Positions 43,431 to 52,303 of a stretch of 64,000 nt of DNA are shown here, piece after piece. Under the pieces are notes generated by a model. It saw only the letters and a program-made list of their open reading frames with translations. It had not been told where the DNA came from and did no database searches. The position numbers were made by a program, and so were the translations under genes. The number at the start of each line of letters is the position of its first letter. Positions within the stretch are counted from its first letter, which is position 1. Origin of the DNA: JALYTZ01 sp036559125 (GTDB lineage Bacteria; Vulcanimicrobiota; Vulcanimicrobiia; Vulcanimicrobiales; Vulcanimicrobiaceae); the NCBI GenBank assembly GCA_036559125.1, contig DATBTT010000056.1, positions 62,001 through 126,000 on the forward strand, written 5' to 3'.

Positions 43431-43691
43431 ATGCCTGGAAGCCAACAAGACACATACCTCGCCGAAATAAAACGCCAAGGCGTGCCCGTGACGATCTATT
43501 TGATGAACGGTTTTCAGCTGCGCGGTATCGTTAAGGGCTTCGACCCATTTACCATCGTGCTGGAATACGAACGCAAGATGCATCTGATATACAAGCACGC
43601 AGTCTCGACGATTTCTCCGCAGGGACCCTTCAGCGCCCCCGGCAATGAGGCCGCCCCCCAAGCGCATCCGGCCGAGATCACGTCGAGCTAA
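43431..43691 (+). CDS. hfq: RNA chaperone Hfq
   Basis: 86 residues. Hexameric Sm-like protein that pairs small RNAs with mRNAs. Sm1 is QGVPVTIYLMNGFQLRGIVKGFD and Sm2 is HLIYKHAVSTI, matching the YKHA(I/V)ST signature with Lys and His of the proximal RNA site. A flexible Pro/Ala-rich tail (APGNEAAPQAHPAEI) follows. Its stop shares one base with the ATG of dapF. Existence of Hfq implies sRNA regulation in this organism. Confidence 0.93.
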   Translation: MPGSQQDTYLAEIKRQGVPVTIYLMNGFQLRGIVKGFDPFTIVLEYERKMHLIYKHAVSTISPQGPFSAPGNEAAPQAHPAEITSS

Positions 43692-44485
43692 TGCCGTCCG
43701 TCGCCGTGGCCAAGATGCACGGCACGCGCAACGACTTCGTCGTTGTGGACGAACGCACGCCGCACATCGCGGATCTTTCGGCTTTTGCGCGCTCGGTCTG
43801 CGATCGTCGCGCGGGCATCGGCGCCGACGGCGTTCTCGCGATCATGCCCTCGCGCATCGCGGACGCGCGCATGCGCATCGTCAATGCCGATGGCGGCGAA
43901 GCGGAGATGTGCGGAAACGGCATGCGATGCGTCGCGCGCTACCTTAACGAATCAGGCCTCGCCGAGCGCTTGCGCGTGGAGACGTTGGCCGGGATTATCG
44001 AAACGCAGATCGTTTCCAAAGGCGAAGTGTACGAGGTCCGGCTTAACATGGGCGTTCCGCTTCCGCAGCGCCGATCGCTTCCGTTTCCAGATGCGGAGTT
44101 CGTTTCCATGGGCAATCCGCACGTCGTTCTTTTTGCGGAATCGCTCCAAGCCGTCGATCTAAGCGAAGCTGCGCGCGCTTTGGAATCAGACCCGTTTTTT
44201 AGCGCGGGAACCAACGTGCATCTTGCGGTTCGGGTAAACGCGCGCCGGTTGGATGTCCGCCATTGGGAGCGCGGCGTCGGAGAGACGTTTGCGTGCGGAA
44301 CCGGCGCGGTGGCGTGCGCGGCGGCCGCAATCGCGCGCGGCACGGTTAACTCACCGGTCGACGTCCACGTTCCAGGGGGGCGGTTGCGAGTGGAATGGGA
44401 CGGCGTCGGGTCGTCGTACTTGACCGGGCCTGCCGTTCGCGTCTTCGATACGAAGGTCGAACTCGCCGATGCCGTCGCTGCGTAA
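43691..44485 (+). CDS. dapF: Diaminopimelate epimerase
   Basis: 264 residues. Converts LL- to meso-diaminopimelate for lysine and peptidoglycan. The two catalytic cysteines are C74 in EMCGNGMRC and C202 in TFACGTGAVAC. The N-terminal motif is KMHGTRNDF instead of the common KMHGxGNDF. The end overlaps the GNAT gene by 17 bp. meso-DAP use fits a diderm cell wall. Confidence 0.95.
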   Translation: MPSVAVAKMHGTRNDFVVVDERTPHIADLSAFARSVCDRRAGIGADGVLAIMPSRIADARMRIVNADGGEAEMCGNGMRCVARYLNESGLAERLRVETLAGIIETQIVSKGEVYEVRLNMGVPLPQRRSLPFPDAEFVSMGNPHVVLFAESLQAVDLSEAARALESDPFFSAGTNVHLAVRVNARRLDVRHWERGVGETFACGTGAVACAAAAIARGTVNSPVDVHVPGGRLRVEWDGVGSSYLTGPAVRVFDTKVELADAVAA

Positions 44486-44918
44486 CGATCTGGAAGTACA
44501 CATTCGCGAGGCGTTGATTTCGGACGCGCAGCGCATCTGCGCGCTTGCCGTTCAACTACGCTATCAGGTCCCTGTCGCTCACGTGGAACGATTCCTCGCG
44601 GGGCGTTCTGCCGACCGGGAGCTCTTCGTCGCGATCGTTCCGCGCGTCGGCGTCGTCGGTTGGATCGGCGTATGCGTACGCGCGACGTTGACGTCCGCCC
44701 CGTTCGGCGAGGTGGAAGGATTGGTCGTCGATCAGGAGTATCGCGGCGCGAATATCGGCCTCGGGCTGCTGCAGCGCGCCGAAGCGTGGTCCCGCGCGCG
44801 CGAATGCATCACCGTGCGCCTTCGAAGCAACGTGATTCGCGAACGCGCGCACGGCTTCTACGTGCGCAATGGGTACGAAGTCGTCAAAACGCAGCATCTG
44901 TTCGAAAAACGGTTATGA
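44469..44918 (+). CDS. GNAT-family N-acetyltransferase
   Basis: 149 residues, one GNAT domain. The acetyl-CoA loop is VDQEYRGANIGLGLLQRAE (R/QxxGxG/A type) at about 87-105, with a C-terminal RERAHGFYVRNGYEVVKTQHLF block typical of motif B. The acceptor is unknown. It overlaps dapF at the 5' end and the radical SAM gene at the 3' end (ATGA), so the three are probably translated together. Confidence 0.85.
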   Translation: MPSLRNDLEVHIREALISDAQRICALAVQLRYQVPVAHVERFLAGRSADRELFVAIVPRVGVVGWIGVCVRATLTSAPFGEVEGLVVDQEYRGANIGLGLLQRAEAWSRARECITVRLRSNVIRERAHGFYVRNGYEVVKTQHLFEKRL

Positions 44919-46123
44919 TCGGGCTTGCGTATTGCGATAACGCGAACCGTATCTATTTCGACGAATCGCGCGAACCACTCGCCGACGGTGGGATCATCCG
45001 GCGCGCTGCCACCGGCGAACTGATCCCCGCGCCGGCGGGGACGGTCGAGACGATCCTACCGGGGCGCCGGCCAATGGTAACCGAGGGATCAGCAAAACGC
45101 CGCTACGCGCTCGCCGCTATTCTCCCCGCGGGCTTTACGCGGCTGCTCGTTCCAGCGTACGTGAAGGAAGAAGACGCGCCGGCCTTGCCGCTCTTTGGAT
45201 ATACGTTCGCGTGCGTGGTCGATGACCGTTTGCACGTCGCCGCGATGCGAACCGACGAGAGCGAGGACTGGCAACCGCGGTATTTCGGAACGGGCGAACT
45301 GGAACGCATCATCGACGAACGAGTCGCCGCCGATCCCGCGAATCGCGTGTTGAATCAGGTCGCACTTTGCTCGCGGGAATACGGCTGCTTTACGGCGCAG
45401 AACGTTTTCCTGGTTCGAGGCGAAGCGGCGCTCCCCGTCTCGCCCAAGTGCAATGCGCGGTGCGTCGGTTGCATCTCCGAACTGGCCCCCGACGCGCACT
45501 TGCCCTCGCCGCAAACCCGCATTGCATACGAAACCGATGCCGCGGAACTGGCGCGCATCGGCGTCTACCATCTGGAGCGCGTCCCCGACGGCATCGTATC
45601 GTTCGGCCAGGGTTGCGAAGGCGAACCGCTGCTGCGAGGCGCGACTATCGCGCGATCGATCGAGCTGATGCGCGCCCGCTGCTCGAACGGCACGATAAAC
45701 ATCAATACGAACGGAAGTATGACCGGCGAACTGAAGCGCTGCATCGACGCGGGTCTCCAAGCGGTGCGCGTCAGCCTGAACTCGTTTCGTCCGGCAGCAT
45801 ACGCGGCATATTATCGTCCGCTCGGATATGGTCTCGAGAACGTCTTCGACTCGATCCGGCTCGCCGTCGATGCGGGTCTGCGCGTTTCGCTGAACCTCCT
45901 CACGCATCCCGGCATTACGGACGACCGCGACGAACTCGCCGCGATGGACGCCTTTCTAGACGGAGTGCCGGTGACGATGATTCAAACGCGCACCCTCAAT
46001 ATCGACCCCGAATGGTACTTCGAGGCGGTCGGACGCCCGCGCGATCCGCAAGGCATGCGTCACGCAATCGCGGCTATTCGCAGGCACGGCGTACGCGTCG
46101 GCAATTTCACTCACACGCACTAG
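44915..46123 (+). CDS. Radical SAM protein of unknown function
   Basis: 402 residues from ATG 44915. The cluster motif is C179-x3-C183-x2-C186 in SPKCNARCVGCISE, at an unusual central position after a domain of about 175 residues with no recognised fold. GTININTNGSMTGELKRCI and VRVSLNSFRPAAY match strands of the radical SAM barrel as in GTP- or peptide-modifying enzymes. The substrate is not evident. Placement next to dapF and a GNAT gene may point to a small-molecule or tRNA modification. Confidence 0.8.
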   Translation: MIGLAYCDNANRIYFDESREPLADGGIIRRAATGELIPAPAGTVETILPGRRPMVTEGSAKRRYALAAILPAGFTRLLVPAYVKEEDAPALPLFGYTFACVVDDRLHVAAMRTDESEDWQPRYFGTGELERIIDERVAADPANRVLNQVALCSREYGCFTAQNVFLVRGEAALPVSPKCNARCVGCISELAPDAHLPSPQTRIAYETDAAELARIGVYHLERVPDGIVSFGQGCEGEPLLRGATIARSIELMRARCSNGTININTNGSMTGELKRCIDAGLQAVRVSLNSFRPAAYAAYYRPLGYGLENVFDSIRLAVDAGLRVSLNLLTHPGITDDRDELAAMDAFLDGVPVTMIQTRTLNIDPEWYFEAVGRPRDPQGMRHAIAAIRRHGVRVGNFTHTH

Positions 46124-46145
46124 CAGTGAAGGGCGCGGCTTTTAG

Positions 46146-47249
46146 GTGAGGCTTTGGCAGATTGCGACGATGCTGATTGCCGGGGTTGTCGTCGGCGTTT
46201 TGGCGCCGGGGAAGCTTACATCGCTTTTCGGCCACGCTACGCTGTACGTGTTCTTGCCGGCGCTCATTTTCGAGGCGTCCTGGCAGCTCGATCTTCGTTT
46301 GATGCGCTCGGCGTGGAAATCGATCGCGCTGCTGGCTTTTCCCGGCGTCGCGCTGACGGCCGTTATCGTAGGCGGTGCGGTGCATTTCTTCGCCGGCGTG
46401 TCGATCGCGCTGGCGTTATTGTTGGGTGCGATTTTGAGCGCGACCGATCCGGTAGCCGTCGTCGCGATCTTCAAGCGGCTTGCAGTACCGAAGGCCCTGG
46501 CGACGATCGTCGAGAGCGAGTCGCTGCTCAACGACGCGGTCGCCGTCGTGCTCTATCGTGCGGTGCTCGCGCAACTCGCGATCGGTCTCACGTTTCCCAG
46601 CGGAGCGCACATCGCGATCCAGTCCCTGATAGGCGTCCTGCTGGGAATCGCGATCGGGATCGCGGTTGCGTACGTCACGTCGCTGGCATTTCGCCGGGGC
46701 ACCAGAACCACCGTCCAGATCGGGGCCACGTTCCTGGCCGCGTACGGCGCGTATTTTCTGGCCGATCTCTTCGGATGGTCCGGTATTTTCGCGGTGATTG
46801 CTACCGGCGTCGTCCTTCGCGAACTCGAACGGCGCCACGACGTGGTGGAAAGCTCGGTCGGTGTCGAGCACGCATGGTCGCGCGCGGGCATTGCGGCCAA
46901 CGTCGTGCTGTTTTTTCTCATCGGTGCGGCGCTCGACGTCACGCGCTTGCGCACCGACGTCCGACTGATCGTGGTGACGCTGCTCGCGGTATTGATCGCG
47001 CGGTTCCTTCTCGCGTACGGCCTGCTCGCGCTGGTCCGGCCGCGGATCGATCTCCGCTGGCGGGTTGTCGTGCGGCTCGCCGGTGTTCGAGGTGCGCTTT
47101 CGTTGGCGCTCGCGCTTGCGACGCCCGCATTTGTCGCGCAGCGCGGCCTCGTGATCGACGCAACCTTCGCGGTGGTTCTCGCGACCGTTCTCGCCGGTTC
47201 GCTGACCCTCGAGCCGCGCGTTCGCAGCCTCGACTTGCCCGAACGCTGA
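46146..47249 (+). CDS. CPA1-family Na+(K+)/H+ antiporter
   Basis: 367 residues, around ten transmembrane helices, shorter than full-size NhaP (about 400-550) because it lacks a C-terminal cytoplasmic tail. GTG start at 46146. Ion-site motifs: ILSATDPVAVVAIF and VESESLLNDAVAVVLY, with the conserved Asp residues of the NhaP/NHE fold. Expected to exchange Na+ or K+ for H+ across the inner membrane. It directly precedes the potassium island, separated by the palindrome at 47256, and may belong to it functionally. Confidence 0.88.
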   Translation: MRLWQIATMLIAGVVVGVLAPGKLTSLFGHATLYVFLPALIFEASWQLDLRLMRSAWKSIALLAFPGVALTAVIVGGAVHFFAGVSIALALLLGAILSATDPVAVVAIFKRLAVPKALATIVESESLLNDAVAVVLYRAVLAQLAIGLTFPSGAHIAIQSLIGVLLGIAIGIAVAYVTSLAFRRGTRTTVQIGATFLAAYGAYFLADLFGWSGIFAVIATGVVLRELERRHDVVESSVGVEHAWSRAGIAANVVLFFLIGAALDVTRLRTDVRLIVVTLLAVLIARFLLAYGLLALVRPRIDLRWRVVVRLAGVRGALSLALALATPAFVAQRGLVIDATFAVVLATVLAGSLTLEPRVRSLDLPER

Positions 47250-47255
47250 ACGTGT

Positions 47256-47276
47256 CCGAACGGATCATCCGTTCGG
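47256..47276. promoter_or_regulatory. 21-bp perfect palindrome upstream of the porin-kdp operon
   Basis: CCGAACGGAT-C-ATCCGTTCGG, two exact 10-bp arms around one base. It lies between the antiporter stop (47249) and the porin start (47308). There is no T-run after it, so an operator for a dimeric regulator fits better than a terminator. The potassium regulator encoded at 56676 is a candidate binder. Confidence 0.6.
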
Positions 47277-47307
47277 CGGCTACCGCAACGCGCACTATGC
47301 GATTAGC

Positions 47308-48342
47308 ATGGATGCGATGTCACTTGCGTTATTGGGTGCACTAACCTGGGCTACGGTTGCCGCGCTCGCCACGCCGTCGCCGACCCCCTCGCCGGCCTCG
47401 CGGTTTGGCGTCGTCATAAGCGACTATCATCTTTCGAACGCGGATTCCGGCATTACCGATATTGCTGATTTCTTACTCTCGTACGGCAAAGATACGGGGA
47501 CGTTACGCTACGATATCGTCGCCGGCACGTACGCGCTACCCGTCGTCGGTCAAACCCTCTATCCAACCAGCGCGGCGGATTCGAACGCGCAGCTCTACGG
47601 CTACATTCCGGTCGCCTTCGTTGCCTATGCCCCTACGGACAGGCTGGTGATCAGCGCCGGAAAGCAAGCTGCGCTATTGGGTCAAGAAAACGCGTTCACA
47701 TACCAAAACGTCAACGTTGAGCGGGGCTTGGCGTGGTCGGCGGAGCCCTCGTTCAGCCGTGGCGTTCGAATCGGGTACTCGGCGGGGAGCATCGCGCTCG
47801 CCCTTGAGTTCAACGACGGCTACTATTCGGGAAGTTATCGCGCGATCGAGGGTCTTGCCGGAGTTGCGCTAAACGCTAGCGCCGCCGTTCAGGTCGCGTT
47901 TATCGTACCGCATCGCGACTCGCCGCCTAATCCGACCGCGAGCATCGCTAATAAAGCCGAATACGATCTGATGTTCGAGCAACGAGTGGGGAAGCTGCAA
48001 CTGACCCCGTACGCACTATATATCGAGTCGCCCGCGAGTGCCGCGCTGGGCTATCGGCGTACCGAGAGCGCCTTAGCGGCATCATTGATAGCCGATTACA
48101 CCGTTAACGGCTATTTCTCGCTGGGCGGACGGTATGAATACTTCGCCAATCACAGCGGCATTGCCGACGCCAGCGCAAATGCCGACCTGGTAGGTTATGG
48201 CCCCGGAAGCTGGGCGACGAGTTTGACGCTGACGCCGGAGTATAAGTTCGGCGCGTACTTTGTGCGAGCCGAGGTCTCTCGCGCGCGCGTGGGTAGCGGC
48301 GCACAAACCCGCTACGGGATCGAGTTAGGGACGCAAATATAA
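47308..48342 (+). CDS. Outer-membrane porin-like beta-barrel protein of the kdp locus
   Basis: 344 residues with a signal peptide (MSLALLGALTWATVAALA) and a PTPSPASRF spacer. The body is built of alternating strands with Tyr/Phe girdles (GKDTGTLRYDIVAGTYALPV, RLVISAGKQAALLG, YFSLGGRYEYF and YFVRAEVSRARVG). It resembles the BBP2/Omp-type barrels. It ends in GIELGTQI. The operon order porin-kdpF-kdpA suggests passage of K+ across the outer membrane, but this is inference. The stop shares a base with the next ATG (TAATG). Confidence 0.8.
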   Translation: MDAMSLALLGALTWATVAALATPSPTPSPASRFGVVISDYHLSNADSGITDIADFLLSYGKDTGTLRYDIVAGTYALPVVGQTLYPTSAADSNAQLYGYIPVAFVAYAPTDRLVISAGKQAALLGQENAFTYQNVNVERGLAWSAEPSFSRGVRIGYSAGSIALALEFNDGYYSGSYRAIEGLAGVALNASAAVQVAFIVPHRDSPPNPTASIANKAEYDLMFEQRVGKLQLTPYALYIESPASAALGYRRTESALAASLIADYTVNGYFSLGGRYEYFANHSGIADASANADLVGYGPGSWATSLTLTPEYKFGAYFVRAEVSRARVGSGAQTRYGIELGTQI

Positions 48343-48431
48343 TGGCGTTTCTCGACATGGGTTTTATTGTTTTATCCACTGCGTGTTTTGTTCTCCTCGA
48401 CTACTACGTGAGGGGTTGCGAAAAGATCTAA
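48342..48431 (+). CDS. Small membrane peptide (29 residues) upstream of kdpF
   Basis: MAFLDMGFIVLSTACFVLLDYYVRGCEKI (given in two parts: MAFLDMGFIVLSTACFVLLD, YYVRGCEKI). A single transmembrane helix with a C-terminal Arg-Gly-Cys-Glu end. Too short for most gene finders. ATG 48342 overlaps the porin TAA, and kdpF follows after 3 bp. Its position and the FVRGCE-like end recall small unnamed peptides that precede kdpF in other diderm kdp operons, from general recollection. It is probably part of the Kdp complex or its assembly. Confidence 0.55.
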   Translation: MAFLDMGFIVLSTACFVLLDYYVRGCEKI

Positions 48432-48434
48432 GCG

Positions 48435-48524
48435 ATGACGCACGATGATATCGTTGGTCTAGTCCTGACGGTCGCGGCGCTCGCGTATTTGATATTCGCG
48501 ATGCTTCGCCCAGAAAGATTGTAA
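48435..48524 (+). CDS. kdpF: Potassium-transporting ATPase subunit KdpF
   Basis: 29 residues: one helix, IVGLVLTVAALAYLIFAMLR, ending in PERL, the usual KdpF end (KPERF/RPERL). KdpF sits against KdpA and stabilises the complex. ATG 48435, stop TAA 48522-48524, eight bases before kdpA. Confidence 0.8.
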   Translation: MTHDDIVGLVLTVAALAYLIFAMLRPERL

Positions 48525-48532
48525 CGGATCGC

Positions 48533-50233
48533 ATGACGCTACCCGGATGGTTTCAAGCCGCAGCGTTCTTTATCGTCGTTCTGGCGCTTACAAAACCGCT
48601 CGGCGGTTACATGGCCCGCGTTTTTGAAGGCGAACGCACGTTTTTGTCGCCGGTGTTGGCGCCTGCCGAGCGGTTCGTCTATCGCGCCTGTGGAGTTCGC
48701 CCGGGTGATGATATGCCGTGGCACGCCTATGCGTTCGCGATGCTGGCGTTTTCGGCGGCCGGTCTCGCGTTTCTCTACACGCTGCTGCGTACGCAACAAT
48801 GGTTGCCGCTCAATCCGCAGCACTTTCCAAATCTAGCGCCGGACCTGGCCTGGAACACGGCCGTCAGCTTTACGACCAACACCAATTGGCAATTCTACTC
48901 CGGCGAAAATACGATGGGCTATCTCGCGCAGATGGCTGGGATCGCGTGGCACAACTTCGTCTCGGCCGCCGTGGGCATCGCGCTGTTGGTCGCGATCGTC
49001 CGAGGCATCGCGCGCACGTCGGGCGGGGCGCTCGGCAACTTTTGGGTCGACGTGACGCGCGCGCTACTATACGTGTTGCTGCCGATATCGGTCGTCGGAT
49101 GCCTCTTTCTCGTCATGCAGGGCGTCCCGCAGAATTTTAACGGTTACGTGACGGTACGGTCCATTGGGGGCTCGCCGCAGATCCTTACGGGTGGGCCGAT
49201 GGCCTCCCAGGAGGTCATCAAAGAACTCGGTACCAACGGCGGCGGGTTCGTCGGCGCGAACTCCGCTTCTCCGAACGAAAATCCCACGCCACTCTCGGAT
49301 TTCTTCGAGATGGTTTTGATCTTTCTCATTCCCGCCGGATTGGTCTATACGTATGGCAAGATGGTGCGGGATACGCGGCAAGGATGGGCGATCTTCGTCG
49401 CGATGTCGATCCTGTTCGCGGTTGGATTTGCGGCTACGTACGGAGCCGAAGCCGGAGGAAATCCGCTGGTGCATCGCCTCGGCGTCGCGGGCGCAAACAT
49501 GGAAGGCAAAGAGACGCGATTCGGGGCGGCCGCTTCCGCGCTCTTCGCCACGATCACGACCGATACGTCGACCGGAGCCGTAAATGCGATGCACGACTCG
49601 TTCATGCCGCTCGGAGGATTGGTGCCTTTGGTGAACATGCAACTCGGCGAGGTCGTCTTTGGCGGCGTCGGCAGCGGGCTCTACGGCATGCTCGTCTTCG
49701 TCGTTCTCACCGTCTTCATCGCCGGATTGATGGTCGGCCGTACGCCCGAGTTCCTCGGAAAGAAGATCGAACGACGTGAAGTACAACTGGCCATTCTTTC
49801 CATCTTGGTAACGCCCGTGCTGTGTCTCATCCCAACGGCGGTTGCCGTCGTGTCGGCAAGCGGGCTCGCGACGCTGAACAACTCCGGTCCGCACGGTTTC
49901 TCGGAGATTCTCTATGCGTTCACGTCGACCAACGCCAATAACGGCAGCGCGTTCGGCGGCCTTGGCGGTAGTCTATTCTACAATTCAGCGACCGGCATAA
50001 ACATGCTGTTCGGAAGATTTATCGAGGTGATTCCAATTCTGGCACTCGCGGGTTCGCTCTCCGGCAAGAAAGCCATTGCCGAGGGACCAGGCACCTTCAC
50101 GACGCATTCGCCGGTCTTCGTCGTGCTCTTGATCGCAACGATAGTTATTGTGGGCGCGCTCACGTTCTTGCCGGCCGACGCGCTCGGACCGATCGCGGAG
50201 CAACTCTCGCTCTTGCACGGAAAGACGTTCTAA
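48533..50233 (+). CDS. kdpA: Potassium-transporting ATPase, K+-channel subunit KdpA
   Basis: 566 residues, the family length. It forms the K+ path in the inner membrane. Pore motifs visible are SFTTNTNWQFYSGENTMGYL (canonical TNTNWQ.YSGE), ELGTNGGGFVGANSASPNENP and STNANNGSAFGGL, all selectivity-filter repeats. The stop is followed immediately by kdpB. Activity is expected at very low external K+. Confidence 0.97.
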   Translation: MTLPGWFQAAAFFIVVLALTKPLGGYMARVFEGERTFLSPVLAPAERFVYRACGVRPGDDMPWHAYAFAMLAFSAAGLAFLYTLLRTQQWLPLNPQHFPNLAPDLAWNTAVSFTTNTNWQFYSGENTMGYLAQMAGIAWHNFVSAAVGIALLVAIVRGIARTSGGALGNFWVDVTRALLYVLLPISVVGCLFLVMQGVPQNFNGYVTVRSIGGSPQILTGGPMASQEVIKELGTNGGGFVGANSASPNENPTPLSDFFEMVLIFLIPAGLVYTYGKMVRDTRQGWAIFVAMSILFAVGFAATYGAEAGGNPLVHRLGVAGANMEGKETRFGAAASALFATITTDTSTGAVNAMHDSFMPLGGLVPLVNMQLGEVVFGGVGSGLYGMLVFVVLTVFIAGLMVGRTPEFLGKKIERREVQLAILSILVTPVLCLIPTAVAVVSASGLATLNNSGPHGFSEILYAFTSTNANNGSAFGGLGGSLFYNSATGINMLFGRFIEVIPILALAGSLSGKKAIAEGPGTFTTHSPVFVVLLIATIVIVGALTFLPADALGPIAEQLSLLHGKTF

Positions 50234-50234
50234 G

Positions 50235-52295
50235 ATGATTTCCCGACGCCGTCTCGCGCGCCGTCCGAAGGCGCCGCCGTTGTTCGACCCAGGGATCGTC
50301 GCCGGCGCGGCACGCGACTCGTTCAAAAAGCTGGACCCGCGCTGGATGGCGCGCAATCCCGTCATGTTCGTCGTCGAAGTGGGAGCGGTCGCGACCTCGT
50401 GGTTGTTCGCGCGCGAACTGCTGGAGGACGGCGCGTCCGTCGGGTTCGATTTCGCGATCGCCGCGTGGCTGTGGTTTACGGTGCTCTTCGCCAACTTCGC
50501 GGAAGCCGTCGCGGAGGGGCGCGGTAAGGCGCAAGCCGACAATTTGCGCCGGACGAAGTCCGATACGGTTGCCAAACGTCTGGATGCGGGCGGCGCGATC
50601 GCTACCGTTGCGGCGTCGCTATTGCGTCGCGGAGACGTCGTGCAGATCGACGCGGGCGAACTCGTCCCCGCCGATGGAGAAGTCATCGGCGGTGCAGCGA
50701 CCGTCGACGAGTCCGCAATTACCGGAGAGTCGGCTTCCGTGATTCGGGAATCGGGTGGCGATCGTAGTGCCGTCACGGGTGGAACGCGCGTGCTCTCCGA
50801 CCGGATCGTGGTTCGCGTCACGGCCAATCCGGGCGAGAGTTTCCTCGATCGGATGATCGCGCTGGTCGAAGGCGCGAAGCGGCAAAAAACACCCAACGAA
50901 ATCGCACTTTCGATCCTGCTCTCGGGATTGACGATCGTCTTTCTGATCGCGGTTGCGACGCTACTACCTTTCTCCATCTATGCCGGCGCGAGGCCGAGCC
51001 TCACGATACTCATTGCGCTGCTGGTCTGCTTGATTCCGACGACGATCGGCGGGCTGCTCTCGGCCATAGGCATTGCGGGAATGGATCGCGTCATGCAACG
51101 CAACGTGCTCGCCACCAGCGGACGCGCCGTCGAGGCTGCGGGCGACGTCGATACCTTGCTGCTGGACAAGACCGGGACGATCACGCTGGGGAACCGGCAA
51201 GCGGTTGAAATTATTCCCGTGTCCGGCGCGCAGCTTCTCGAAGTTTCGCGCATTGCGTGTCTGTCGTCGCTGGCCGACGAGACGCCCGAGGGGCGTTCCA
51301 TCGTCGCGCTCGCGCAACGCAACGGCGTCGCCAACCCCGATGGCGAAACGACTGCGTCGACGTTCGTTCCCTTTAGCGCATATACGCGAATGAGCGGCAT
51401 CGATATGGCGGGCGGCGTTCAGATCCGCAAGGGCGCGCCGGACTCGGTTCTCGCGTGGATACGCGAGCGTGGAGGAACGCCGGCCGCCGAGCTGGCCGTC
51501 GAAGTCGAGCGTATCGCGCGCAGCGGCGGCACACCCTTGTTACTGGCGCGCGACGCGAGCCTCCTCGGCGCAATTTATCTCAAGGATATTCTCAAGCCGA
51601 ACATGGCCGCGCGATTCGACCGTTTGCGCGCAATGGGCATTCGTACGATCATGGTCACCGGCGACAACCCGTTGACCGCTGCGGCGATCGCGCGGGAAGC
51701 CGGAATCGACGATTTTCTCGCCGAGGCGACGCCGGAGACGAAGATGCAATTCATCGAGCGCGAACAAAAATCGGGGCGTTTGGTCGCTATGACCGGCGAC
51801 GGCACCAACGACGCACCCGCGCTCGCGCAAGCCGACGTCGGCATGGCGATGAACTCCGGCACGCAGGCGGCCAAAGAAGCGGCAAACATGGTCGACCTCG
51901 ATTCGGATCCGACCAAATTGATAGAAATCGTCGAAATCGGCAAGCAGTTGTTGATGACGCGCGGCGCGCTGACGACGTTTTCCATCGCTAACGACGTCGC
52001 AAAGTATTTCGCAATACTTCCGGCGATGTTCGCGGCGGCTTATCCGGCCATGAGCGCACTCAACCTCATGCGCTTGGCAACACCGCAGAGCGCGATTCTT
52101 TCCGCAATCGTCTTCAATGCCCTCATTATCATCGCGCTGGTTCCGCTCGCGCTTCGCGGCGTAACCTACGAGCCGCGCGGCGCGAACGCCGTTCTGCAAC
52201 GAAACGCGCTGCTGTATGGACTTGGGGGCTTAGTCGTGCCGTTTGCCGGCATAAAACTCATCGATCTCGCGCTGGTCGCGCTGCATCTCACGTAA
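50235..52295 (+). CDS. kdpB: Potassium-transporting P-type ATPase subunit KdpB
   Basis: 686 residues from ATG 50235 (MISRRRLARRPKAPPLFD). P-type ATPase core: actuator TGES in AITGESASVI, phosphorylation site D311 in LLLDKTGTITLGN, and MVTGDNPLTA and TGDGTNDAPAL hinge motifs. All are intact. It energises K+ import through KdpA. The gene follows kdpA by 1 bp and precedes kdpC by 8 bp. Confidence 0.97.
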   Translation: MISRRRLARRPKAPPLFDPGIVAGAARDSFKKLDPRWMARNPVMFVVEVGAVATSWLFARELLEDGASVGFDFAIAAWLWFTVLFANFAEAVAEGRGKAQADNLRRTKSDTVAKRLDAGGAIATVAASLLRRGDVVQIDAGELVPADGEVIGGAATVDESAITGESASVIRESGGDRSAVTGGTRVLSDRIVVRVTANPGESFLDRMIALVEGAKRQKTPNEIALSILLSGLTIVFLIAVATLLPFSIYAGARPSLTILIALLVCLIPTTIGGLLSAIGIAGMDRVMQRNVLATSGRAVEAAGDVDTLLLDKTGTITLGNRQAVEIIPVSGAQLLEVSRIACLSSLADETPEGRSIVALAQRNGVANPDGETTASTFVPFSAYTRMSGIDMAGGVQIRKGAPDSVLAWIRERGGTPAAELAVEVERIARSGGTPLLLARDASLLGAIYLKDILKPNMAARFDRLRAMGIRTIMVTGDNPLTAAAIAREAGIDDFLAEATPETKMQFIEREQKSGRLVAMTGDGTNDAPALAQADVGMAMNSGTQAAKEAANMVDLDSDPTKLIEIVEIGKQLLMTRGALTTFSIANDVAKYFAILPAMFAAAYPAMSALNLMRLATPQSAILSAIVFNALIIIALVPLALRGVTYEPRGANAVLQRNALLYGLGGLVVPFAGIKLIDLALVALHLT

Positions 52296-52303
52296 GGTTT
52301 ATC

